Part shown: one piece after another, positions 47,807-59,219 of the stretch
Layout of the letters: the number at the start of each line of letters is the position of its first letter
How positions within the stretch are numbered: position 1 is the first letter of the stretch
Assembly (NCBI GenBank): GCA_949128135.1
Contig: OX421971.1
Span: 51,008,630 to 51,072,629, forward strand
Reading direction: 5' to 3'
DNA length: 64,000 bases
From: Parasteatoda lunata
Taxonomy: Eukaryota > Arthropoda > Arachnida > Araneae > Theridiidae
Notes under the pieces: generated by a model
What the model was told of the DNA's origin: nothing
What the model saw: only the letters and a program-made list of their open reading frames with translations
Databases searched by the model: none
Position numbers and translations under genes: made by a program

Positions 47807-50800
47807 GGAATTGAAAGAGATTGCCATGGAATTAGCTCCGAAAGTACTACATAGTTGAAACTATCTTACAATGTTAATATTTTTTGAGAATATTGTTTTA
47901 AGTTTGGAATTAAAGATTTAATTGAAATGAGGAATTGAAAGAGATTGCCATGGAATTAGCTCCGAAAATACTACATAGTTGAAACTATCTTACAATGTTA
48001 ATATTTTTTGAGAATATTGTTTTAAGTTTGGAATTAAAGATTTAATTGAAATGAGGAATTGAAAGAGATTGCCATGGAATTAGCTCCGAAAGTACTACAT
48101 AGTTGAAACTATCTTACAAAGTTAATATCTTTTGAGAATATTTTTTAAGTTTGGAATTAAAGATTTAATTGAAATGAGGAATTGAAAGAGATTGCCATGG
48201 AATTGGTTTCGAAGTACAACTTATTTTAGACTATCTTACAATGTTCATATTTTTTGAGAATATTGTTTAAGTTTGGAATTAAGATTCAATTGATATGAGG
48301 AATTAAGAGAGGATGCCACGGAATTTGTTTCGAAGTACTATACTTAGTTTAGATTATCTTACAATGTTCATATTTTTTGAGAATATTGTTTAAGTTTGGA
48401 ATTAAAGATTTAATTGAAATAAGGAATTGAAAGAGATTGCCATGGAATTAGCTCCGAAAGTACTACTTATTTTAGACTATCTTACAAAGTTAATATTTTT
48501 TGAGAATATTGTTTAAGTTTGGAATTAAGATTTAATTGAAATGAGGAATTAAGAGAGGATGCCATGGAATTGGTTTCGAAGTCCTACTTATTTTAGACTA
48601 TCTTACAACGTTAATATTTTTTGAGAATATTGTTTAAGTTTGGAATTAAGATTTAATTAAAATGAGGAGTTAAGAGAGGATGCCATGGAATTGGTTTCGA
48701 AGTCCTACTTATTTTAGACTATCTTACAATGCTAATATTTTTTGAGAATATTATTTAAGTTTGGAATTAAGATTTAATTAAAATGAGGAGTTAAGAGAGG
48801 ATGGCATGGAAATTGTTTCGAAGTACAACTTATTTTAGACTATCTTACAATGTTCATATTTTTTGAGAATATTGTTTAAGTTTGGAATTAAGATTCAATT
48901 GAAATGAGGAATTAAGAGAGGATGCCATGGAATTGGTTTCGAAGTACTACTTATTTGAGACTATCATACAATGTTAATATTTTTTGAGAATATTTCTATG
49001 AAGGTTAATATAAGGATTTTATTGGAATACAGAATTAAGAGATTTAATTTTGAAAATACTTTTTACATTTCACTATCTTACAATGTTAGTATTTTTTGAG
49101 AATATTGTTTAAGTTTGGAATTAAGATTTAACTGAAATGAGGAATTAAGAGAGGTTGCCAGGGAATTGGTTTCGAAGTACTACTTATTTGAGACTATCAT
49201 ACAATGTTAATATTTTTTGAGAATATTTCTATGAAGGTTAATATAAGGATTTTATTGGAATACAGAATTAAGAGATTTAATTTCGAAAATACTTTTTACA
49301 TTACACTATCTTACAATGTTAGTATTTTTTTTAGAATATTTCAATCAAGGTTAGAATTATATTTTATAGGAATGACGTATTAAAAGAGCCTTCCATGGAA
49401 TTGATTTCGAAAATGTTACTTATTTTATACTATCTTACAATGTTAATATCTTTTGAGACTATTGCTTATGAGAAATTAAGTGAGACTGTCATGAAATCGT
49501 TTTCGAAAGTACTGCTTATTTTATACTATGTGACAATGTTAGTATTCTTCAACAATATTTCAATCAAGGTTAGAATTATATTTTATGGGAATGATGAATT
49601 AAAAGAGCCTACCATGGAATTGATCTCGAAAATGTTGCTTATTTTATATTATCTTACAATGTTAAAATTTTCTGAGAATATTGCTTATGAGAAATTAAGT
49701 GAGACTGTCACGAAATCGTTTTCGAAAGTACTGCTTATTTTATACTATGTGACAATGTTAGTATTCTTCGAGAATATTTCTATCTAGGTAAATATAAGGG
49801 TTTTATTGGAATGAGGTATTAAAAGAAACTTCTATGGAATTAATTTCGAAATACTTTTTATATTACACTATATTACAATGTTAATATTTTTTAAGAATAT
49901 TTCTATTAAGATTAGAACTACATTTTAAAGGAATGATGAATTAAAAGACACTGCCATGATATTGATTTCAAAAATGCTACTTATTTTATACTACTTTACA
50001 GTATTAATGTTTTCGTAGAATATTTCTATCAAAGTTAGAATTAGTATTTTATTGGAATGTTGAATTAAAAGATATCGCTATGGAATTGATTTCAAAAATG
50101 CTATTTATTTTATACTATCTTACGATGTTAATATTTTTTGAGAATATTTCTTATAAAGTATTAGGTTTTTATTGGAAATTAAGGACATGAATTAAAAGGA
50201 CAATGATATGAAATTGATTTTGAAAATGCTACTTATTTTGTACTATCTTACTTTCGTAATAAGTTATGAGAAAATTTCTATCAAAGTTAGAATTAGGATA
50301 TTATTGGAATGTTGAATTAAAAGATATCGCTATGGAATTGATTTCAAAAATGCTACTTATTTTATACTATCTTACGATGTTAATATTTTTTTTGAGAATA
50401 TTTCTCATAAAGGATTAGGTTTTTATTGGAAATTAAGGACATGAATTAAAAGGACAATGATATGAAATTGATTTTGAAAATGCTACTTATTTTGTACTAT
50501 CTTACTTTCGTAATAAATTTTGAGAAAATTTCTATCAAAGTTAGAATTAGGATTTTGTTGGAATGTTGAATTAAAACATACAGCTATAGAATCGATATCA
50601 AAAATATTACTTTGCTTTCTTACTATGTAAATATTTTTTGAAAATATTTCTATCTATTTAAAGTTACGATTTTATTGGAATGAGGAATCAAGAAAGACTG
50701 CTATGAAATAAATTTTAAAAAATACTACTGATTTTATACTATTTTATAATTTTAATATTTTTTAATATTTACTATTTTATAATGTTAATATTTGATTTTA

Positions 50801-50855
50801 TACTATTTTATATGTTAATACTGATTTTATACTATTTTATAATGTTAATATGAGA
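47807..50855. repeat. Satellite array, ~122-124-bp unit, roughly 25 units
   Basis: GGAATTGAAAGAGATTGCCA marks unit starts at 47807, 47931, 48055 and 48178, giving 124, 124 and 123 bp. Each unit runs through CCATGGAATT, TCGAAAGTACTACTTATTTT, ACTATCTTACAATGTTAATA, TTTTTTGAGAATATT and GGAATTAAGATTTAATTGAA. Left units are nearly identical and right units are increasingly diverged and truncated. Around 49395-49790 shorter and longer units alternate with a joint period of 218 bp. The 130-codon opening there is the satellite read in frame. Confidence 0.95.
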
Positions 50856-51509
50856 ATAGCTCAGTTAACTCAGAAGCTTCTTTCCAATTTCTTTTAACTT
50901 TTGATAGCATTAATGCATGGCTAATCTAAGCTGTAAATCAATATTAACCCTTAAATAAGTATAAATCAGCAGTGTTAATTTCAGAGTATAAAGTGTGATG
51001 TGGGTCCCCGGAAATTATCAGTTCAGGGTCCTCAAAACTTTCGATCCTACTTTATAGTTTATAACAAAATATGATAAAATGCAAATTAAATAAAAACTAA
51101 AAATCATATGAATTTTTTTTTTACTTTAAAGTATCAAACGGCTTAAAAATGTGATAATGTTTTTAAAAATTTGAATCTTAAAAACGTTTGTTTCATTTAT
51201 TTTTCTCAAACCAAAAAAATTAATCTGCTCCTTCCTACTTTTTAAAAAATACAAATTTCCAACTATTTAAAAAAATACTATATTACAGCTATATAAATAT
51301 AGCTGTACTTATATAAATATAGAGTAAGAAGTGCACTTAGCTTAATAAACATTGAGAGTACTTAAACAACGGTTATTTAACGGTTTGAACGACACATTAT
51401 TATCTAAGTTCTGAAAATATCGCTACAATTTCTGCCATGGTATTATAATAAATTAATTGTAAAATAGAGAAATTTAAGAGAAAATATTTAAACGTTATTG
51501 TATTTTTCT

Positions 51510-51930
51510 AAAAAATATATATATGGATTATTAAAAAAGAAAGTTGGTAAAAATGTTTTTAAAGTTTTATTCTAGGAGTAGACATGCGTTATCTAATATC
51601 AAGGAAACAAAAAGACTGTTTTCAAGGGGCTGGCAATTTTAAGTACACTTAGGAAAAGTATGGTCAAAACTAACAAAATATGGTAGAATTTACCGCGCTT
51701 CTGGCAATTTAGGAGCACTAAAAAGGTTGGTGACTTTTATTGAAGCACTTTGGTAATGATTTTGGCAAAATTAAACATAAGTTATGGTTTAATAATATGG
51801 GATAAAATTTGGAAAATGTCGTAAAATTTCATAACTTTATCACGATACCTTAGAAAATGATAAACCATTTATTCGGTTAAATTTACTTTTTAGTTTTGTA
51901 TTTTTTTTTACCGAATGTGTTGAATAAGAG
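51510..51930 (+). repeat. Dispersed element related to 54130-54325
   Basis: GTTATGGTTTAATAATATGG then GATAAAATTTGGAAAATG and GTAAAATTTCATAACTTTAT align with the reverse complement of 54130-54225 (ATATGGTTTTATAATATGTG, GATAAGATTTGGTAATCATG). The two copies are inverted relative to each other, diverged and non-coding. Confidence 0.45.
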
Positions 51931-53654
51931 CTAACATTTTTAAAAATCAGAATTTCTGCAAAACAGTTATTATGTGAACTGAAAGATTAGGAAATGAATG
52001 GCTTAAATATCGTATATTTCGTTTTGATTAATTAGAATTTATTTTCTCCGTGTAAGCAGTTTTATTTCTACTGAAAGTAGCAATGCAGTATGGGAGTACA
52101 ACAACTAAGATTTCATAAAGGAATCTTATTATTGCCTTTTCACCGGTAAAGTTTGCTCAAAATGTTATTAATTTAATTATTTTAAATCGTTAATTAAAAT
52201 TATTAAATAAAATAACAATAAATAATTAATTAAATTGTTTTGTTATTATTTTAAATAGTTAATTAAATGTGTTGTAGTTAATTCGCATTTCCGCAATGAG
52301 ACCATTTATTTGAAAACGTAAGCAATTTTAAAATTACGGACCAAAAATTTTTTAGGAGAATTTTTTTACCTGCTGAGGCCACATGTTACTTAAAATTCTT
52401 ATCACAAATTCAAAAAATCAACTTATTCATCATAAACACGAACATATGCAACAACGACTTGCCACTTGTGAAATAACTTTATTCATACGTGTTCATAAAA
52501 TTTTTGTTAGGGTCAAATTACACTTACAAATAATACAAAAAACAATCTAAATCTAAAAAACGAATTTTGCATTTCAGGAAAGAACTATAAAAAAGAATAA
52601 TAACAAATTTAAAAAAAGGAAAAAAAAAAAAAAAGATTGAATTCTAGTAGAACGTAAGACTCTTTTAACCTCTTCATAACCTCGTTCCCCAGACAAACAT
52701 TGGTCCAAATTATCTAAAGTGTATATATATATATATATAAATTAATTATAAAATTATATGCTAAATTTTTTTTCTATTTGTTTTCAGACTGATTCATCCG
52801 CTCATTACCACGCTGATATATTAATTCACCCATCCTCTGAATGACGATCAACCAATTCGCAAACACGTCGATTTTGTGCTTCAAAGATTCCTTCATTGAT
52901 TCATTTCCTCTCATCGAAATCAAAGAGAGCTTATAGATCGGAAATCGAATGTTTCATCTGGTGAAACTTACATCTTTCGGGAATTCAGTAAAAAAGTTAG
53001 ATTTTTTTAAATTGACATTTCAATTCTTTGACGAATGTTTGCTCTAAGTAATACTAAATCTTTTCTCAAAGTCCTCACAAACATTCAAATTTCTGTATCA
53101 ACTTTTACTTCTTAAATGTAATCTACTGATGCTAAAGTCGAAATATTTCTGCTTAAATTTTATGTATTCAAATTAAATATTAATTTTATTAAGCAAATAT
53201 TTAAAATCATTTGACAAAGCACGAAGAAAAGAATGCAGTTTGAAAAGTTTCGTTTAGTTTGGAGTAGAATGAAAGTAGAAAAATCTGCAAAATTTATAGA
53301 TGCGAAGCAAAATATGTTAAAAAACTAAAATTATTTAAAATTCTAAAGAATATATCTTTACAAGGTTGGTGAATGAAAATAAAACAATAAACAATTAAGT
53401 AGGCACTTAATTTTAAGGCGTTGCGAAACAAAATTTCAGAAACGGATTGTAATGTATGAGAAAACTGCAAGAAATAAACTAATAAATCATGGAAATAGCA
53501 TGCGAACTACCTATCCATTTAATTTATTTCACTGCAACCTTCATCAGTCGTAATACATTACTGTATTTGGATGTTAAGATGTCAGAAACAACCTTTAAAA
53601 TCATTACTCGAAATAAAATTGCTCAAAATTTCAGAAATACTCCGCTAAGTAAAG

Positions 53655-53696
<42 letters not shown>

Positions 53697-54129
53697 TATT
53701 ATTATTATTTTTTTTTTTAATGTCTTTGACATCCTTTAATCTTGTTTGTTTAGAGAAAATTGTTTGGTTTTGGAGGTTGTAAGGAATCTTCCAGAATACT
53801 TTCGGATAAATCTTCCGTTGACTTTTTGCTACGAAGCTAAAAAATTTGCTGAAGAAACACCAGAGATCTAAGGACATCGTAATCATTCAGAACACCAGAA
53901 CTGAAAAATGTTCCAAAATTAAGTTAAAAATATTAACATTGCAAGGTAGTATCTTCGAAATTAATTGCAAAGCAGTCTTTCTAAATGCCTCATTCCAATA
54001 TGCGGTATTTAAACTGGAAACTTTTCCGTTGATATGGTAACTGCTTACCGGAAATTCTCGATGTTAAAATTATATTTCTTATTACCACACGTTTAGTAAA
54101 AATAGAAAAATGAAAAGTTATTTTAACTG

Positions 54130-54325
54130 AATAAATTGATTTAATATATAGTAAAATTACCAATTTTACCATGATTACCAAATCTTATCACATATTATAA
54201 AACCATATTTTATTGGTTTCGATGAAAAATTTTCGAGCTTTTTGGTATTCCTATAGAGCCAGAAACACTGTAAAATATACTATATTCTGATAGTTTTTAC
54301 CATATTTTTTTCTCGGTGTAAACTT
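54130..54325 (-). repeat. Inverted partner of the 51.5-kb dispersed element
   Basis: Contains ACCATGATTACCAAATCTTA, CACATATTATAAAACCATAT and ends near TTTTTCTCGGTGTAAAC. See the entry at 51510. Many TACC/GGTA motifs suggest a MITE, but no target duplication was found. Confidence 0.45.
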
Positions 54326-54344
54326 GACAGAAAATTTCCCCAAA

Positions 54345-54400
54345 ATTATTAACATTGTAAGATAGTATAAAATAAGTAGTATTTTCGAAAAGATGAAGAG
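54345..54400 (-). repeat. Orphan inverted fragment of the 124-bp satellite
   Basis: ATTATTAACATTGTAAGATA, GTATAAAATAAGTAGTATTT and TCGAAAA are the reverse complement of the satellite core (TTTTCGAAAATACTACTTAT, TTTATACTATCTTACAATGT, TAATA). The fragment lies about 3.5 kb beyond the end of the array and on the opposite strand. Confidence 0.85.
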
Positions 54401-56195
54401 ATGAAAAAAAGATCGTTGAAATAAAAAAAAAAGATGATCGTTGAAATAAAAAAAAATTATATCATAATATACTAGCCGCCCTCGGTGACCAGCTGGCTCA
54501 CCTTTTTTTTAAATAAGATGAATTTCAAGTATTTCGAGATTTAAAACCATGTATTCAAAAAGCAAGACAATAAGTAAGTATAAACTTATATTGCTCAAGC
54601 GAAAGTGGATTTAATTTCTGTCTATTACACATTCGGATTTTCAGATTTGATCAAAATGGTTACCGAGATGTAGTTTTTAATAAAATGTTCAGTACAACAT
54701 ATTATAATATTTGAAACAAATAAAATATGCTGATCAGCTCAATGGTGTTTTTGATTGATAATAAAACAAATTAGAAACTTTATGAAAATCAAACTGGTCA
54801 CGTATTTTCTCTTATTAAAATTTTGTTACGTTAGCAATCAAAACTTTCTAATGCGAGCCAATAAATTTTATTTGTAAAGGTTTTTTTTCCACCGAAGCAA
54901 AACAAACTTTAACTGTTTTAAATTTCTTTAAATTAAAAGAATACACAGATCTCATTACATACACAGATAGCACACTTTTACAATCTACAATCCACGCGGA
55001 TCTAAAGTAGTATATAATACATATCAAAACAAAAAATAAATTAAAAAGCTAATAATTTAATTTAAAGGAAGTATTAAAGAACTGAAAGACGTACAAACAA
55101 GTAAAGGAGTATATACGTTAAAAAGTCAAAATAAGTATTGCCTTTGACATTTTTAATTAGTAATTAAAATGGACTTTTGCTTGCCAAGCCTATTCGAAAT
55201 TCTTTTTTCATTTTTGCTTAATATTGAGACTTAACAATCTATATTTCACATGTGACTGACCTGAATATATAATTTATGCATTTTTTCGAGCTGTTAAACA
55301 CTCAAGCATTTATACGTATGATTTATAATTACGAATTTTAATTTCTGCACGTATTGTCAAGAAATATACACAGTTAACTAAGTATCGCGACACTTTCCTA
55401 ATTGAGGTACATAATTTATATTATTTTTACATTGGTCAATCATTTAACTACCCCAAAAATTATTTTTTCCAACACTCACAATAATATCGTATTTAATAAT
55501 TATCGCTTAGTAAAATGTTCACGATATTTTAATATTTGATGCATCTACATGTATTATCGATAACCAGCAACCTGTGTAAATCAGAACCTGGCTTTGTTCT
55601 ACTTCTGAACGAACTTGGTTTCATGATCCCTATAACCGATAAAAATTGAATTTCTTTAATAAAGCTTATGATATTTTTATTTAAAAGATACTAAGTTTAA
55701 GATTAAGAAAATTATGCTTAAAAGTTTTAAGAAAATTTTTTATTAATAATAATTTGTAATGAAAATTTTAGAACCAGCGTTAAATAAATTAAAACACCTT
55801 GAAGTTGAAATGTCGTTTGAACGAATAAGAATAAGCATATTTGTGCTTAAAATTTAACAGTTACCGCCAATTTAAAATTTAACAGTTATATTAACAGTTA
55901 CCGACTGTTAAATATATTATTTCTTTATTTTTTGATAACTTTGTTAGCCTGCATATTTGTTACTATCACCCGTTTTTACTTCAGTGCTGAAAACTATAAG
56001 TTAAGGCAAGAATGCTTAATTTTTCTAGAGATTACATCGACTTCTATTTTTTTTAAAAAATATCTTGTAACGAATCTATTTTCATGATAGGACACGTAAT
56101 AACAATGAAAAAAACATGTTTTTCTTATTTTCATGAGAAAAATTTAACGTAGAAGGTTTAAAAATATCGTAAAAGGATCCAAAAATATTAGCAAT

Positions 56196-56281
56196 ATATC
56201 GCTGGTTCAAAACTAAAACGACAACATCTCCAATTGAGTTAACATTGCAGATGTGTCGTTTTAGTTTTGAACCAGCGATAT
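56196..56281. repeat. Near-perfect hairpin, 33-34-bp arms, 19-base loop
   Basis: Left arm 56196-56229 starts ATATCGCTGGTTCAAAACTA. Right arm 56249-56281 is its reverse complement except for one extra base in the left arm. A poly-A run follows directly. Whether this is a transposon remnant or a transcribed hairpin cannot be decided from sequence alone. Confidence 0.9.
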
Positions 56282-56404
56282 GACAAAAAAAAAAAAAAAA
56301 AAAAAAAAAAAACACCGTGTGCCAATTAGTGTAGCTATTCAAAAGTCATTAAGGAAAGTTCAATCGATAACAATGATTTTTAACAATTGAATTTCGTATT
56401 TTTG

Positions 56405-56447
56405 GTATAGCGCCCGAACTAAATCCCATTGAAAAGTGGTGATTGTA
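56405..56447 (+). pseudogene. Tc1-type transposase scrap
   Basis: GCGCCCGAACTAAATCCCAT then TGAAAAGTGG reads APELNPIEKW, close to the conserved (S)PDLNPIE.W motif of Tc1-like transposases that carries the third-acidic-residue region. Only about 40 bp are recognisable and a stop follows. Confidence 0.45.
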
Positions 56448-57689
56448 AGCAAACCAACCCATAAAAATGTGCTAACTGTGAAGAAAAACGCTCTTCAAAT
56501 CGGTATTCCGATTTTAAATTTATTAAAAACATACATATAGGCAAACTTTCGTTTTTATGTATACAGAAAAGTAGTTCCTAGCTTATTTATCCATTAGTAA
56601 CATTCTTCTAGTTTTTTTTTAAATATTTTTTTAAATTTTAACATAAGTGTGCTTTAACTCCTGGAGTCGACAATTTTTCTTTTTACTGTTTTATAAGTAT
56701 ACTGTCTAAAAAAGAAACAATGTTTCTGTCACTTGTTAATGTTTAGCATTTCTTAGCTTGATTATACTTTATTTCTTTCATACGTTAAAATATTAAGATC
56801 TGTGTTCAAATTTTAACAAATTTTTTATTATGACATATGCTATGTGGTTTAAATCTAAAAAACACAATCAGGATTTTATTAATATTTTTATGTTTTTTAT
56901 TTATGTAGTAATGCAGGCTCATAGCATTTAAGAGACTTTCAATCTAAATTTATTGATCAAATACTATTCAGTATCGTATGCAACGTGGAAAATATCACAG
57001 ATACCAAACTGTGAAAGATATTATGTATCTAAGTATTTACAGTGATATCTAATTTTAATTGTGAGTTTTAAAACTTATTTCATTTATATTTAATTGTTTT
57101 GCATATTTTTTAACAGTAAATATACTGTTAATTTGTTGATGATGGAAAATATTATTCATTATGATGTTATTCATTTTTTCCTTTCAATAGTGAAAAAGTC
57201 CCTGAATATTTCTAAGTAACACTTATAATATAAAAAAAGAAAGTGCTTGGAGAGAAATAAAACTTTAAGGGAATTTTTTAAACCAAACTAAAATATTATA
57301 GAAAATGTCCGAAAAAGATGAAAATAAATTTGTCATCTACATGGGTTTCGAGCTTGAGATTAAATATGCGGAATGCCGTTAATAGCAGACTCTTTTTATA
57401 TCTAATATAATCTAAACAATTACCAGGAATAATGTACCCATTCCAACAACTACTAAAAATAAATAGTGTATATGAAATCAGCCCCTTAGAAATAGTTTTA
57501 TTTAGCATAAAACCCAGAAATTCATTAAATAAATAAAGAATTTTAAATAAAGTAATCAGATGCAAAGCACATTTAGATTCAATTATGTTTTACAAAATTA
57601 ATAGATTACTATGAAAGTTCAATTTGGGAAAAAAGTCAGAAATACATTTTAGTTTAAAAAATGTTCCTTTTAGAATTCTAAACTAAAAA

Positions 57690-58745
57690 TTATTTCGACA
57701 TTTTCAAATATAAATAAGATCATTTTATAATTTTGAACTTAAGTTAAATGATTTATTTCACTAGTTTCAAATGTAATTAGAAAATTTTAAAGTTAGTTAA
57801 ATCATTTTACAAATTGTTAAATAATTTTACAATTTTATAAATCATTTTACAATCTTCAACAGGATTTAAAATCATTGTACAATTTTAGACTGAAATTACA
57901 CTCATTTTATAATATTCAACCGTAATTTGATTGAATAATTTTATAATTTTCAAATACAAATAAAGTAATACTTTAATTTGCAATTATAGTTAGAATAATT
58001 TATATATTAAACTACTCTTAGAATAATTTGATAAGATAATTTTTTTATTAGAAATGTTTATAAATTTTGATGGCAATCATAGAATATAGTTAGAAATATT
58101 TTATCATTTACAACTACAATTAGGATAATTTAATAATTTTCAAATGTAATTGGTAAAATTTTATAATTTTTCAAAAGTAATTAGAATAATTTTTAAGTGT
58201 ATTTAAAATAACTTTTCAAAGTTTTTAACCATTGATAAAATTATCTTACTGATTAACAACTTTTAATCAAATTATTTTATAATTTCTACTTGGAATCAGA
58301 AATTTTTTATAATTTTTAATAACAATAGCAATATTTTTTATAACTTTTTATTGTCAATTTAATTTTATGATTTTTAATTGTAACGTTTAGATGAACTATA
58401 ATACATCGTGTAAAATTTAGGGATATTAGGTATGTAGTACTTAAAAGCCGTTTTTAATGTGTTTCTTAGAAGGTTTTAAGTTTCAACCGTATTTAAAATA
58501 ACTTTTTACAGTTTGCAACCGTTAATAGAATTATCTTAAAATTAAAAACTTTCAATAAAATCATTTTACAAATTCCAGTCTTAATCAGAAAAATTTAATA
58601 ATTTTTAAACATAATTGTAATAATTTTATAACTTTAAACCGTAAACTTAACTTTATAGTTTTTAATTGTAACTTTTATCTAAAATATAATACAACCTGTA
58701 ACTTTCAAGGATATTAGTTGTGTAAAATTTAAAAGCTGTTTTTAA
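57690..58745. repeat. Very AT-rich degenerate short-period repeat
   Basis: Variations on ATTTTATAATTTTCAA followed by GTAATTAGAATAA recur every 30-60 bp for about 1 kb. Two larger blocks (58170-58450 and 58490-58760) are related to each other: ATTTAAAATAACTTTT, TGTAACTTT..TAAA.TATAATACA and AAAGC.GTTTTTAATG. Non-coding. Confidence 0.6.
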
Positions 58746-58839
58746 TGCATTTCTTAGGAATAAATTATATGATACAGTATGCCATGAAGAATAAATAAAT
58801 ATTAATCATAGTATAACGAACTCAATTAAAAAAAACTTA

Positions 58840-59215
58840 CTTACGACGCCCTTGTTACTGGGGGGTGAGTAACTATTTCGACCTCATGTTTTTTTACGTT
58901 ATGAACATAGTGGCCAAAGACCCCGCCATAACGGCGTGCACGTTGTCTTTTGTTAACAACTTGTAGTAACCGTGTAATCCCATGTAATCTTAAACCTCAT
59001 CCGCCGGTTTCCTACAGGTTTGTGATGGAGAAGCTTTCCTCAAATGAACCCACGCATGAGGTGCTAGGGGCGGGGTCAAACAAAATGCTCTTTTTTTTAA
59101 TACCGAAGTGACCCGCTCTAGTTCTGAAGCAGCTACTCTCCTCTCCACATTGCCAACTAACCTAATTTGAAGACAGGGGTGGAGAGTGTTTTTACCGCAC
59201 TTGTTTTTCATTCAT
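58840..59215 (-). other. GC-richer island with a 73-codon opening
   Basis: Base composition differs sharply from both sides. The minus strand is open from 59211 to 58990 with a peptide containing LVGNVERRVAASELERVTSV and LTPPLAPHAWVHLRKASPSQ. I do not recognise it. The window ends of the island carry no visible inverted or direct repeats. It may be a fragment of a dispersed repeat (the composition resembles the SINE at 40805-41122) or an exon of an unknown gene. Confidence 0.35.
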
Positions 59216-59219
59216 TTTC

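Larger units (their letters stand above)
50856..54344. other. AT-rich DNA with scattered repeats, no gene seen
   Basis: Includes a dispersed element at about 51510-51930, an (AT)n tract at 53658-53693 and no credible coding frame. Openings near 53489-53886 owe their length to the dinucleotide tract. Confidence 0.4.
54401..57689. other. AT-rich DNA, no gene seen
   Basis: Apart from the hairpin at 56196 and the Tc1 scrap at 56405, only weak items are visible. CCGCCCTCGGTGACCAGCTG near 54477 may be a truncated tRNA-like head. A ~29-base poly-A lies near 56284-56312. Confidence 0.4.

Noticed and set aside
49395..49787. 130-codon plus-strand opening with internal peptide repeats
   Set aside because: It is the ~122-bp satellite read in one frame; neighbouring units break the frame.
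47807..50855. CRISPR-like regular repeat
   Set aside because: Units are contiguous without unique spacers and the host is eukaryotic; this is satellite DNA.
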